From assembly GCA_041746135.1 (NCBI GenBank), contig JBGTHQ010000017.1, positions 1 to 64,000 on the forward strand: a stretch of DNA of 64,000 bases, given 5' to 3'. Shown here one piece after another: positions 1 to 8,823 of the stretch. How positions within the stretch are numbered: the first letter of the stretch is position 1; each line of letters opens with the position of its first letter. The notes under the pieces are model-generated. The model searched no databases. It worked only from the letters and a program-made list of their open reading frames with translations, and was not told where the DNA came from. The stretch comes from Alg239-R122 sp041746135 (GTDB taxonomy: Bacteria; Pseudomonadota; Alphaproteobacteria; Sphingomonadales; Sphingomonadaceae). The translations under genes were made by a program, and so were the position numbers.

Positions 1-1
1 C

Positions 2-952
2 GCGCTGGTCGATGCGGCCAGCCTGGACGCCGACTGGACGATGGCGGCGATCGTCGGCTGCGCGGGGCTGGCGCCCGTGATGCGTTCGCTCGAACAGGGC
101 AGGACCGTGGCGCTCGCCAACAAGGAATCTTTGGTGTCGGCGGGGGCGTTGATGATGGCGGCGGCGCGCAAGAGCGGCGCGACTTTGCTGCCGGTCGATT
201 CCGAACATAATGCGATATTCCAGTGTCTTCAGGGCGGAAAGCTGGACGAGGTGCGAAGAATTACGCTGACCGCCAGCGGCGGCCCTTTTCTGGGCAAGTC
301 GCTGGACGAAATGCGTGCGATGACGCCTGCACAGGCGGTCGCGCACCCGAACTGGGACATGGGCGCAAAAATTTCGGTCGACAGCGCAACGTTGATGAAC
401 AAGGGGCTTGAGCTGATCGAGGCCTATCACCTGTTTCCCGTGGGGCTCGACGCGATCGAAATCCTGGTGCACCCGCAGTCGGTAATTCATTCTATGGTCG
501 AATATCGCGACCGTTCGACGCTGGCGCAGCTGGGATCGCCCGATATGAAAATTCCGATTGCCAGCGCGCTGGCATGGCCGGCGCGGATGGAAACCGACTG
601 CGCTCCGCTCGACCTCGCAGCGATTGGCAGCCTCAGCTTCGAACCGCTTGACAACGCACGCTTTCCCGCGCCCGGCCTGTGCCGTGCGGCGATCGGCGAG
701 GGCGGGGCGCGTCCTGCCGTCCTGAACGCCGCGAATGAAGTGGCGGTGGCGGGGTTTCTGGACGAACGCTGCGGTTTCCTGGACATCGCGGCAATTGTGT
801 CGGAGACGCTCGAGCTTTATGGTCCCCCGGCGCCAGCATCCATTCAGGATATAGCGGCTATCGACACCGAGGCGCGCACTGTGGCGCACAACGTCCTGCA
901 TGGCTATGCCCAGAGTTTTCGCGGCGGCCTGAAGGTTAGAAATGGAATGTGA
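2..952 (+). CDS. dxr: 1-deoxy-D-xylulose 5-phosphate reductoisomerase, 3' part
   Basis: C-terminal part, about 316 codons, of the second enzyme of the non-mevalonate isoprenoid pathway, which converts DXP to MEP with NADPH. The frame is open from base 2, so the gene starts outside the window; the family is about 390 residues, so roughly the first 70 are missing (the nucleotide-binding start). The segment ALANKESLVSAG, the DSEHNAIFQ stretch and the SVDSATLMNKGLELIEA block carrying metal- and substrate-binding residues are visible. rseP follows after 3 bases, the usual order in proteobacteria. An internal ATG at 41 is not the real start. Confidence 0.96.
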   Translation, partial: ALVDAASLDADWTMAAIVGCAGLAPVMRSLEQGRTVALANKESLVSAGALMMAAARKSGATLLPVDSEHNAIFQCLQGGKLDEVRRITLTASGGPFLGKSLDEMRAMTPAQAVAHPNWDMGAKISVDSATLMNKGLELIEAYHLFPVGLDAIEILVHPQSVIHSMVEYRDRSTLAQLGSPDMKIPIASALAWPARMETDCAPLDLAAIGSLSFEPLDNARFPAPGLCRAAIGEGGARPAVLNAANEVAVAGFLDERCGFLDIAAIVSETLELYGPPAPASIQDIAAIDTEARTVAHNVLHGYAQSFRGGLKVRNGM

Positions 953-955
953 GAT

Positions 956-2068
956 TTGACCGAAAATCCGGGATTTTTGATTACGATACTGGCCTTTGTG
1001 CTGGTGCTCGGCCCGCTCGTGTTCGTGCATGAAATGGGCCATTACCTGGTTGGCCGCTGGTTCGGCGTTAAAGCCGACACGTTCTCGATCGGGTTCGGCA
1101 AGGAAATTGCCGGCTGGACCGACAAACGCGGCACCCGCTGGAAAGTGGGCGCGCTGCCGCTTGGCGGCTATGTCCAGTTTGCCGGCGACATGGACCCGTC
1201 CTCGTCGCAATCGCAGGCATGGCTGGAACTTCCTGCCGAGGAACGCAACCGGACGTTCCAGTCTAAGGCGTTATATCAGCGCGCGCTGATTGTGTTCGCC
1301 GGGCCCGCGATCAACTTTATCTTCGCGATCCTGATCCTGGGCGGATTTGCCGCGATCAACGGCGAGGTGGTCCAGCCCCCGGTCGCGCAGGCGATCCAGC
1401 CCGGGTCCGCCGCAGCCAAGGCGGGATTGCAAGGAGGGGATATCATCCGCAGCGTGGACGGCGAGAGCATTGGCGATTTCAACGACCTGCGCCAGCGCGT
1501 CGTGCTGCGTCCCGACGAGACCATAACCGTTACCTACGCACGCGGCGGAGAGGTGCGGGCCACCAAAGTGCGCATCGGCACGCGCATCGAACGCGACCGG
1601 TTCGGCAACGAATTCCGGCTCGGCCAGCTGGGGATCGCGCCGGGCGGGTTTACCACGCGGCCGGTGCCGCTGTACGAAGCGCCGCTTGCGGGCGTGCGCG
1701 AGACCGGAAATATCCTGCGCTTCATGGGCGATTCCATCAGCCAGATCGTGACCGGTCGGCGCTCGGTCAAGGAGCTGGGGGGGCCGCTCACCATCGCGCG
1801 TGTGTCGGGCGAACAGTTCGTGGCGGGGCCGCAGCAGTTCATATTTTTCATCGCGTTGATTTCAATTAACTTGGGGTTCATCAACCTCCTGCCAGTTCCG
1901 ATGCTCGATGGAGGACATTTGATGTTTTACGCAGCCGAGGCGGTACGCCGCAAGCCGGCCAGCCCGCGGGTGATGGAATGGGCCTTCCGCGGCGGGCTCG
2001 CGGTGGTGCTGGCGCTGATGCTGCTGGTGACGGCCAACGATCTCGTATCGTTCGGGCTTTTCCGCTGA
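956..2068 (+). CDS. rseP: RIP site-2 metalloprotease RseP
   Basis: Inner-membrane zinc protease of the M50 family that cuts transmembrane segments, for example of anti-sigma factors or leftover signal peptides. HEMGH at residues 25-29 in the first membrane helix gives two zinc ligands and the catalytic Glu; the third ligand lies in the MLDGGH motif near residue 318. One PDZ domain spans about residues 135-210, where E. coli RseP has two. The 370-residue length is normal for single-PDZ alphaproteobacterial forms. The start is TTG, with a weak GGA element 9 bases before it. It sits between dxr and bamA, the standard envelope-biogenesis order. Confidence 0.95.
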   Translation: MTENPGFLITILAFVLVLGPLVFVHEMGHYLVGRWFGVKADTFSIGFGKEIAGWTDKRGTRWKVGALPLGGYVQFAGDMDPSSSQSQAWLELPAEERNRTFQSKALYQRALIVFAGPAINFIFAILILGGFAAINGEVVQPPVAQAIQPGSAAAKAGLQGGDIIRSVDGESIGDFNDLRQRVVLRPDETITVTYARGGEVRATKVRIGTRIERDRFGNEFRLGQLGIAPGGFTTRPVPLYEAPLAGVRETGNILRFMGDSISQIVTGRRSVKELGGPLTIARVSGEQFVAGPQQFIFFIALISINLGFINLLPVPMLDGGHLMFYAAEAVRRKPASPRVMEWAFRGGLAVVLALMLLVTANDLVSFGLFR

Positions 2069-2220
2069 CGCGCATATCCACCGTAAAAGGGTTCGTTTCG
2101 CAGATGATGGCTTGATTGACTGACGGGGATGTTGCAGGGGGTGCCGTATATATGTGCAGCCTATGGGGCGGCCGGTTTTTACCGGCGCATGAGAAACCGA
2201 ATTGTACAAGGTGACTATTT

Positions 2221-4923
2221 GTGAAATCTGTAAATACCGGCTTTAATTCGATGCGCGCACTCAGTTTTCTGCTGGGTTCGACCTTCCTGACAGCCCTGCC
2301 GTCCCATGCATATGCGCAAAACGCCGCGCAGGTTCCGCCCGCCCAGTCGCCCTCGGCGATGGTGCCGCAGGGCGACACGGTGCGCTCGATTACGGTCACT
2401 GGGTCGCAGCGGCTGGAGGCGGATACGGTCCGTTCGTACATCAAGCTGCGCATCGGCGATATCTATACCCAGCAGGCAGGCGACCAGGCGCTGAAGGATT
2501 TATACGAAACCGAACTTTTTTCGCGCGTCAGCGTGACCAATAATGGCGGGGCCGTGGTCATCGACGTGACCGAAAACCCGGTCGTCAACCGCATCATTCT
2601 GGAAGGCAATAAACGGATCAAGGACGACAAGATCGTGCCAGAAATCCGGCTGGCCCCGCGCCAGATTTTCACCCCCACCAAAGTGCGCGCCGATGTCGCG
2701 CGGATCATCGAGCTGTACAAACGGCAGGGCCGTTTCGCCGCCTCGGTCGAGCCGAAAATGGTCGAGCTTCCGCAAAACCGCGTCGATATCGTGTTCGAAG
2801 TTACCGAAGGACCGAAATCCAAGGTGCGCCAGATCAACATCATCGGCAACGAAGTGTTTTCAGATGGCGAATTGCGCGGCGAAATGGCGACCAAGCAGTC
2901 GCGCTTCTACCGCTTTTTCAGCTCGGGTGATTCTTACGATCCCGACAAGCTGGCATTCGACCAGCAAAAATTGCGGCAATTCTATCTCGTCGAAGGCTAT
3001 GCCGATTTTCGCGTCGTATCGGCAGTGGCCGAGCTGACTCCCGACAAGCGCGATTTCATCATCACCAATGTGGTCGAGGAAGGCGAGCGCTATAAATTCG
3101 GCGAGGTCACCGTGGACAGCGAAATCCGCGATTTCGATTCGGACGCACTGGCCGCGCGCCTGCCGATGAAGACCGGCGATTTCTATAACGCCAAATTGGT
3201 CGAGGATACGGTCGAGCAACTGAGCGAAACCGCCGGACTGTTCGGATACGCTTTTGCCGAGGTGCAGCCGCGGTTCGACCGCGACAAAGAAACGCTGACC
3301 ATGAGTATCAATTTCCAGATCGCGGAGGCGCCGCGCGTCTATGTCGAGCGGATCGATATTAACGGCAACACGCTGACACAGGACAAGGTGATCCGCCGCG
3401 AGTTCCGCCTCAACGAAGGCGATGCGTTCAACAGCTTCCTGGTCCGCCGTTCGCAGAACCGGATCAATTCGCTCGGCTATTTCCAGGAAAATTTCGAGAT
3501 CGAACAAAAACCGGGCAGCTCACCCGACCGGATTGTGCTCGAAGCCAATATCGAGGAAAAGCCGACCGGCCAGCTTGAACTGTCCGCCGGTTTCTCGAGC
3601 ATCGAGAATTTCATTTTGCAAACCTCGATCCGCCAGAATAACTTTCGCGGCAAGGGTCAGACGATCGGCGCCAGCGCCAATTATTCGCGCTTTTCGCAGA
3701 GCGTGCAACTGAGCTTTACTGAGCCCTATCTGTTCGATCGCAATGTCTCGATCGGCGGCGACATTTTCCGCCGCGATCTTAACAGTTTCCAGTTCGTCGG
3801 CAATAACCGCCAGACGACATTCGAACAGCTGACCACCGGCCTGTCGGTACGCGTGGGTGTGCCGCTGACCGAATATCTGTCGGTGCTGGGACGCTACAGC
3901 CTCAACTATGACGATGTGTCGCTCGATCAAAACCGCTTTTTCGCCGATTTCGACGGCGATGGCGTCAGTACGTGCGAACCCTTGCTGGCCGGCCGGTTCC
4001 TGTGCGATGCGATCGGCAAGCGTACCACCTCGCTGATCGGCTATTCGCTGATTTTCGACAACCGCAACAATCGCCTGCGTCCCACCCGAGGGCAGACCGC
4101 GACATTGTCGCAGGATTTTGCCGGTCTGGGCGGATCGGTCAAATATCTGCGCACGCGCGTCAATGGTGCCAAATACTGGGATCTCTACAAAGGCTTCATC
4201 CTGTCGCTCAGCCTAGAAGGCGGCCATATTTTCTCGCTCGAAAACCGCGGCATGGCGGGCGAAGGTATTGACGACATTCGCCTGACCGACCGGTTTTTCC
4301 TGGGTGAACCGCAAATTCGTGGTTTCGACATTCGCGGTGTCGGTCCGCGCGTTATTCGCAGCCCCATTATCGCCGATACTGACGGAAACCCCGTGACGAT
4401 TACTGACCGGAACAGTGTAACCGACGATGCCATTGGTGGTCGCAGCTATTATCTTGGCCGTGCCGAAATAGAAATTCCGCTCGGCAGCGGCGTGCGCGAG
4501 CTGGGACTGCGGCCCTCGATCTTCGTGGATGTGGGTTCGGTCTTCAACATCACACGCCCGATCCTGCAGAACAGCCCGTTCCCGGACGGGATCGACATTC
4601 CTTTCCGCGACAGCAACGGCAATATCCTCTATGCTTTGACCGATGCCAGCGGCATGGACGTCCTGGACGCCAACGGGGCGATCACCACCACCACTAACAT
4701 GGCGTCGAACGGCACCGACAACCGCTTGCTGGTGTCGCAGAATATCCCGGCATTTACCGAACAGTTTTTCGGTGACACGCCCAAGCCGCGCCTGTCGGTC
4801 GGCTTCGGGGTCAACTGGAATTCTCCCTTCGGTCCGTTCCGGATCGACATCGCCAAGGCTATCCTGAAGGAACCGGGCGACGATACCAAACTTTTCACCT
4901 TTAACGTAGGAACCCAATTCTAA
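2221..4923 (+). CDS. bamA: Outer membrane protein assembly factor BamA
   Basis: Omp85-family barrel that folds and inserts outer-membrane proteins as the core of the BAM complex. At 900 residues it is slightly longer than the usual 780-850. A signal peptide ends near the AYAQ segment (about residues 35-37). A Pro/Gln-rich linker is followed by five POTRA repeats (about residues 55-460) and the C-terminal 16-strand barrel, which includes the QIRGFDIRGVGPR motif that marks the Omp85 lid loop and ends in an aromatic strand (NVGTQF). A predicted surface loop near residues 575-600 has a Cys pair, and another near residues 795-845 is rich in Asn, Thr and Ala; these account for the extra length. GTG start with AAGGTGA about 8 bases upstream. 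The stop shares one base with the skp start (TAATG). Confidence 0.96.
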   Translation: MKSVNTGFNSMRALSFLLGSTFLTALPSHAYAQNAAQVPPAQSPSAMVPQGDTVRSITVTGSQRLEADTVRSYIKLRIGDIYTQQAGDQALKDLYETELFSRVSVTNNGGAVVIDVTENPVVNRIILEGNKRIKDDKIVPEIRLAPRQIFTPTKVRADVARIIELYKRQGRFAASVEPKMVELPQNRVDIVFEVTEGPKSKVRQINIIGNEVFSDGELRGEMATKQSRFYRFFSSGDSYDPDKLAFDQQKLRQFYLVEGYADFRVVSAVAELTPDKRDFIITNVVEEGERYKFGEVTVDSEIRDFDSDALAARLPMKTGDFYNAKLVEDTVEQLSETAGLFGYAFAEVQPRFDRDKETLTMSINFQIAEAPRVYVERIDINGNTLTQDKVIRREFRLNEGDAFNSFLVRRSQNRINSLGYFQENFEIEQKPGSSPDRIVLEANIEEKPTGQLELSAGFSSIENFILQTSIRQNNFRGKGQTIGASANYSRFSQSVQLSFTEPYLFDRNVSIGGDIFRRDLNSFQFVGNNRQTTFEQLTTGLSVRVGVPLTEYLSVLGRYSLNYDDVSLDQNRFFADFDGDGVSTCEPLLAGRFLCDAIGKRTTSLIGYSLIFDNRNNRLRPTRGQTATLSQDFAGLGGSVKYLRTRVNGAKYWDLYKGFILSLSLEGGHIFSLENRGMAGEGIDDIRLTDRFFLGEPQIRGFDIRGVGPRVIRSPIIADTDGNPVTITDRNSVTDDAIGGRSYYLGRAEIEIPLGSGVRELGLRPSIFVDVGSVFNITRPILQNSPFPDGIDIPFRDSNGNILYALTDASGMDVLDANGAITTTTNMASNGTDNRLLVSQNIPAFTEQFFGDTPKPRLSVGFGVNWNSPFGPFRIDIAKAILKEPGDDTKLFTFNVGTQF

Positions 4924-5609
4924 TGAACATATTCCGCACACTCGCCCTCGCGACCTCGATCGCTTCCGTCACTCTCGTCGCGGCCCCCGCCATGGCGCAG
5001 GTCAGCGGCAGCATCGCCACCGCCGATCCAGTACGCGCCATCGCCGCGTCCTCCGCCCGCCAGACCGCATATCAACAGATCTCGCAGACTTATGCCGCGC
5101 AGCTGCAATCGATTACCGCGCAGCGTCAGCAGGCGACGACCTTGCGCCAGCAGCTCGATACCAATGGCGACGGGCAGGTTTCCGATCAGGAAGGCGCCGC
5201 CGCACAGGCCGCCAGCAATCCGGTAATCGGCCAGTTGCAGACATTGCAGACCCAGATCAACACGGCCGAACAGCCGATCGTGCTGGCGCAGCTCTATGCG
5301 CTCGAACAGATCACGCAGCAATATGATGCCGCACAAAGGCAAGTCGTCACATCGCGCAAAATCGGCGTCATCCTCACCCCCGAAGCGTTTGTCTATGCAC
5401 CCGATGCCGCCAATGTTACCGGCATGATCAGCGACCAGCTGAACAAACAAGTGCCGAGCGTGACGACCGCGGTACCCGCCGGCTGGCAGCCAAGCCGCCA
5501 GACGGTCGCGTTGCATCAGCAGATCCAGGAAATTCTGGTCTACGCCGCGCTGGCCCAGCAACAGCAGCAGCAACAGCAGCAGCCGGCGCAGCAACCTTCG
5601 GGACGCTAA
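4923..5609 (+). CDS. skp: OmpH/Skp family periplasmic chaperone
   Basis: Periplasmic holdase that carries unfolded outer-membrane proteins to BAM, consistent with its one-base overlap with bamA. It has 228 residues, with a signal peptide cut after AMA (about residue 26) and then Gln/Ala-rich helices expected to form the coiled-coil arms. Two oddities stand out. Residues near 77-88 form a textbook EF-hand loop, DTNGDGQVSDQE, with acidic or oxygen ligands at positions 1, 3, 5 and 12 and Gly at 6. The C terminus has a run of nine Gln from a CAG/CAA tract near 5558-5583, a simple repeat that could vary in length. Family assignment rests on context plus the OmpH-like helical layout. Confidence 0.85.
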   Translation: MNIFRTLALATSIASVTLVAAPAMAQVSGSIATADPVRAIAASSARQTAYQQISQTYAAQLQSITAQRQQATTLRQQLDTNGDGQVSDQEGAAAQAASNPVIGQLQTLQTQINTAEQPIVLAQLYALEQITQQYDAAQRQVVTSRKIGVILTPEAFVYAPDAANVTGMISDQLNKQVPSVTTAVPAGWQPSRQTVALHQQIQEILVYAALAQQQQQQQQQPAQQPSGR

Positions 5610-5634
5610 CGCCTAATTACCGGGAACTATTCGA

Positions 5635-6102
5635 ATGTCCGATAACGCTCCGTCCGATCAGCCTTATGACGTAAAACGGGTGATGGCGGCCTTGCCGCAC
5701 CGTTACCCTTTGCTGCTGGTCGACCGGGTGGAGCGCCTGACCAAGAATGAATCGATTCATGCGGTCAAGGCGGTGTCGATGAACGAGCAATTTTTCCAGG
5801 GCCATTTCCCCGGACGTCCGATTATGCCGGGCGTGCTGATTGTCGAAGCGCTTGCGCAGGCAGCGGGCGTGCTCGCGGTCGAATCGCTGGATCTGGCGGG
5901 TTCGGGCAAGCTGGTTTATTTCATGGCGATCGAGAATGCCAAGTTCCGCGCGCCGGTCGAACCCGGCATATTGCTTGACCTGCACGTCCGGTTCGAACAG
6001 AAACGCAGCCGCGTCTGCAAATTCAGCGGCGAGGCGAAAATCGGCGACAAAACCGCGTGCGAAGTCAGCTTCACCGCGATGATCGCAGACGCGCCGCCAT
6101 AG
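5635..6102 (+). CDS. fabZ: 3-hydroxyacyl-ACP dehydratase FabZ
   Basis: Hot-dog-fold dehydratase of type II fatty acid synthesis that removes water from (3R)-hydroxyacyl-ACP. It has 155 residues, the normal size. The PHRYPLLLVDRV motif near the N terminus and the active-site block HFPGRPIMPGVLIVEALAQ are present, with catalytic His57 and Glu71 by my count. The gene follows skp directly; in most Gram-negatives lpxD lies between skp and fabZ and lpxA follows, and neither is here. Confidence 0.96.
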   Translation: MSDNAPSDQPYDVKRVMAALPHRYPLLLVDRVERLTKNESIHAVKAVSMNEQFFQGHFPGRPIMPGVLIVEALAQAAGVLAVESLDLAGSGKLVYFMAIENAKFRAPVEPGILLDLHVRFEQKRSRVCKFSGEAKIGDKTACEVSFTAMIADAPP

Positions 6103-6196
6103 TCTCTATTCGCTTGCAATTGCCGCCCCCTGCCGGTATTCGCGCGCTTTATAGATTCCCTGGCTGGTCGGAAACCAGCCGCACCGGAGAAAACAG

Positions 6197-6451
6197 ATGA
6201 AAACCGATACGCATCCCGAATATCATATGATCACCGTCAAGATGACGAATGGCGACGAATTCCAGACCCGCTCGACCTGGGGCAAGGAAGGCGATACGCT
6301 GTCGCTCGACATCGATCCCACCTCGCATCCGGCATGGACCGGCGGCAACCAGCGCCTGCTCGATCAGGGCGGTCAGGTGGCGCGCTTCAACAAGCGTTTC
6401 GGCGGCCTGTCGCTGACGAAAAAAGACGGCGACGCCAAAACCGGCGAATGA
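6197..6451 (+). CDS. rpmE: 50S ribosomal protein L31, zinc-free type
   Basis: Large-subunit ribosomal protein bL31 that helps bridge the two subunits. It has 84 residues with the typical start MKTDTHPEYHMITVKMTNG and the HPAWTGG and RFNKRFGGL segments. It has no Cys residues, so it is the zinc-independent form rather than the four-Cys form. The start has GGAG 7 bases upstream. It is followed by the convergent pxp cluster. Confidence 0.95.
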   Translation: MKTDTHPEYHMITVKMTNGDEFQTRSTWGKEGDTLSLDIDPTSHPAWTGGNQRLLDQGGQVARFNKRFGGLSLTKKDGDAKTGE

Positions 6452-6479
6452 CTTTCGCGCCGCGCGCACACCGCGCGTC

Positions 6480-7418
6480 CTAATCCAATTGCAGATCGCG
6501 TAAATATTCCCGCCAGAAGTCCAGCTTCTGGCGGTATATTTTTTGCGCGTCCGAAACCGATACGTGCACGAACTGCACCGACGCGCCGGGGCGAATCTGC
6601 CCGATCAGGTGGCGGTCAGCGCGGATGACCTGCGCGATGCGCGGATAGCCGCCGCTGGTCTGGCCGTCGACACCCAGCAGGAACGGCTGGCCGCCGGGCG
6701 GGCACTGGATCGTTCCGGGAAACACGGCGCTGCTGGCAAGATTGCCCTGCGTGCGGCATGAGAGTGGGCCACCGTCGAGCGCAATGCCCATGCGGTTCAT
6801 GCGCGGCGACGCCCGCCAGGACGTGATCGATAGCGCATCGGGCCGCTCCAGCCAGCCGCTTTCCGGCCCATCGGTCGTGCGCAGCAGAAACGCGTTCTCA
6901 TAGCGCGGGATGCGATTTGCCGGCGTCTTTTGCGCCGCATTGACAGCAGCAATGGCGCGGGTTTCGATACCATCGCCTGCGCACAGGGCGCGGCCGCCCA
7001 AACCCCCGAAATGCCCGCTGAAACAGGTCGATCCGGCCCCGAATGCAGATGGAATATCAATCGCGTGCGATAGTGCGAGATAGGAGCGCGCGCCTGTGGC
7101 GGGCATGGGCAGTTCGATCTCGTCCCCGGCCCTGACGGCATGGCACGTGTGCGCGGGGCAGGCGCGGGCACTGATATGCACGGTCGTGGCGGCACCGGCA
7201 ACGGCAATATCCATATCCGCATCGGCGCGGAACCGCGCGGCGGACAGGGTGACTTCGACTGCGAGCGCTTCGCCCGGCCTGCCCACCAGATGGTTGGCCA
7301 GCGCCAGGCTGAGCGGATCGGCGGCGCCCGATGCGGGGATCGCCTGGTGTCGCAATCCGCGATAGGGCGCGCCTTGCACGCTGGTCTGGAGGCCCGCTAT
7401 CATCACCGTCAGGCTCAT
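6480..7418 (-). CDS. pxpC: 5-oxoprolinase subunit PxpC (biotin-dependent carboxyltransferase family)
   Basis: Subunit of the ATP-dependent prokaryotic 5-oxoprolinase, which opens pyroglutamate to glutamate. It has 312 residues in the KipA/AHS2 allophanate-hydrolase fold: MIAGLQTSVQG and GAADPLSLALANHLVG at the N terminus, later SPRMNRMGIAL and the typical GQTSGGYPRIA. I chose the ATG at 7418 because it overlaps the pxpB stop in an ATGA junction; the frame stays open further upstream, but that part translates to Arg-rich shadow sequence. Last gene of the pxp cluster, convergent with rpmE. Confidence 0.92.
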   Translation of the reverse strand: MSLTVMIAGLQTSVQGAPYRGLRHQAIPASGAADPLSLALANHLVGRPGEALAVEVTLSAARFRADADMDIAVAGAATTVHISARACPAHTCHAVRAGDEIELPMPATGARSYLALSHAIDIPSAFGAGSTCFSGHFGGLGGRALCAGDGIETRAIAAVNAAQKTPANRIPRYENAFLLRTTDGPESGWLERPDALSITSWRASPRMNRMGIALDGGPLSCRTQGNLASSAVFPGTIQCPPGGQPFLLGVDGQTSGGYPRIAQVIRADRHLIGQIRPGASVQFVHVSVSDAQKIYRQKLDFWREYLRDLQLD

Positions 7419-8065
7419 GGCGCCGTGAGCCGGTCGAACTCGTCGCGCGAAACCAGCGCGAAACGCACTTGCTGTCCCGCCGACAGCAATGCCGGCGGGT
7501 CGCGCGCCGGATCGAACAGCCGGGCCGCGACACGGCCGATCAGCGGCCAGCCGCCCGGCCCCTCGACCGGATAGAGCCCGCATTGCTTGCCCAGTACGCC
7601 GACCGATCCGCTCGGTACAATCTCGCGGGGGGTTTCGAGGCGCGGGATGTCGCCCATATCGCGCGCGCTGGTCAGATAAGCGAAACCCGGCAAGAAGCCG
7701 AGCATGGCGACATGATAGGTCCGGGCCCGATGCCAGTCGGGCAACGCATCGACCGGGATGCCAAGATGGTCCGCCACCAGCTGCCGGTCGGGTGCGAAGG
7801 CGGCGGCATAACAGACGGGCAGGGTGATCGGCGCGGCCTCGTTTGCGGCGATATCGTGCGGGCTGTGCGCCAAGACGGCGGCTTTTGCGAGCGCCTGCGC
7901 TTCGGTCATGTCCAGCGGATCGTATTTGAGCGCAAGGCTGTCGATACCCGGCACGATTTCCTGCCAATCAGACTGTCGGGACGCCGCCGCCGACCAAGCG
8001 AGGATGTGCGCCCGCGCCAGACCGTTCAGCAATATCCAGTCATCCCCGGCGACCAGCGGTATCAT
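7415..8065 (-). CDS. pxpB: 5-oxoprolinase subunit PxpB
   Basis: KipI/AHS1-type subunit, 216 residues, partner of PxpC and PxpA in 5-oxoproline hydrolysis. Family marks are the CYAAAFAPDRQLVADHLG region, MLGFLPGFAYL, the IPRLETPR segment, PSGSVGVLGKQCGLYP and the PGGWPLIGRV block. The start at 8065 overlaps the pxpA stop by four bases (ATGA), and its stop overlaps the pxpC start the same way, which supports coupled translation and equal amounts of the three subunits. Confidence 0.93.
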   Translation of the reverse strand: MIPLVAGDDWILLNGLARAHILAWSAAASRQSDWQEIVPGIDSLALKYDPLDMTEAQALAKAAVLAHSPHDIAANEAAPITLPVCYAAAFAPDRQLVADHLGIPVDALPDWHRARTYHVAMLGFLPGFAYLTSARDMGDIPRLETPREIVPSGSVGVLGKQCGLYPVEGPGGWPLIGRVAARLFDPARDPPALLSAGQQVRFALVSRDEFDRLTAP

Positions 8066-8823
8066 CGGATCGCGGCGATCGTCACGCCCGCATCCTGCAG
8101 CGCCGCGCGGACGGCTTTCGCGGTGTCCAGCGCGCCTTCGCTGTCCGAATGGATGCACAGGCTCTGCGCGGAAATAGCCACGTGCTCGCCCGTACCGGCC
8201 CGAACAATTCCTTCTACCGCAAACATTACGGCCTGCGCCACACGGTCGGCATCGTCATCCAGCACAGCCCCCGGCTGGCCGCGCGGGGTCAGGCGTTTTT
8301 GCGGCGTGTACTGCCGGTCGATAAACGCCTCGGCGATATAGACGGCACCGGCTTTGGAGGCAGCCCGCTGCATCGCGCCGCCGGCAAGTCCCACCAGCGC
8401 AAGATCGGGAAAGCGGTCGTGCAGGCATCCGCATACGGCATCCGCAAGCGCCGCATCGTCCGCAAGATCATTATATAGGGCGCCGTGCGGCTTGATATGC
8501 GTGAGCGTTATACCGATACGCGCGGCGATGTCCTGCAGGGCCTCCACTTGCGCGATCAGGGCGCTGCACAGCTTATCGGCTTCGATCGCTATAGTACGCC
8601 GCCCGAAATTGGCGCGATCGGGATAGGACGGATGCGCCCCGGCAGCAATTCCGGCGGCTTGGGCGGCGCACAGCATCGTCTCCATCAGCCGCGGCGTGCC
8701 GGCATGGCCGCCGCAGGCGATGTTGCAACTGCTGATATGCCGCATCAGCGCGGTGTCGCGCGCGATCGATTGCGCGTCGTCATATTCGCCCAGATCGGCG
8801 TTCAGGTCGATCCGCGTGCCCAT
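8062..8823 (-). CDS. pxpA: 5-oxoprolinase subunit PxpA (LamB/YcsF family)
   Basis: The LamB/YcsF subunit, 253 residues, beginning MGTRIDLNADLGEYDD. Conserved motifs seen: SCNIACGGHAGTP, GAHPSYPDRANFGRR, ITLTHIKPHGALYND, AFIDRQYTPQKRLTPRGQPGAVL and SLCIHSDS. These His and Asp residues form the family's active site. The ATG at 8823 shares one base with the upstream transporter stop (TGATG); in-frame GTG and TTG codons lie 1-2 codons further up. The gene order here is transporter-pxpA-pxpB-pxpC, all on the minus strand, which argues for one operon handling pyroglutamate. Confidence 0.93.
   Translation of the reverse strand: MGTRIDLNADLGEYDDAQSIARDTALMRHISSCNIACGGHAGTPRLMETMLCAAQAAGIAAGAHPSYPDRANFGRRTIAIEADKLCSALIAQVEALQDIAARIGITLTHIKPHGALYNDLADDAALADAVCGCLHDRFPDLALVGLAGGAMQRAASKAGAVYIAEAFIDRQYTPQKRLTPRGQPGAVLDDDADRVAQAVMFAVEGIVRAGTGEHVAISAQSLCIHSDSEGALDTAKAVRAALQDAGVTIAAIR

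Noticed and set aside
5558..5583. CAG/CAA tract as a possible CRISPR-like or mobile repeat
   Set aside because: Simple in-frame Gln repeat within skp; no spacers or flanking structure.
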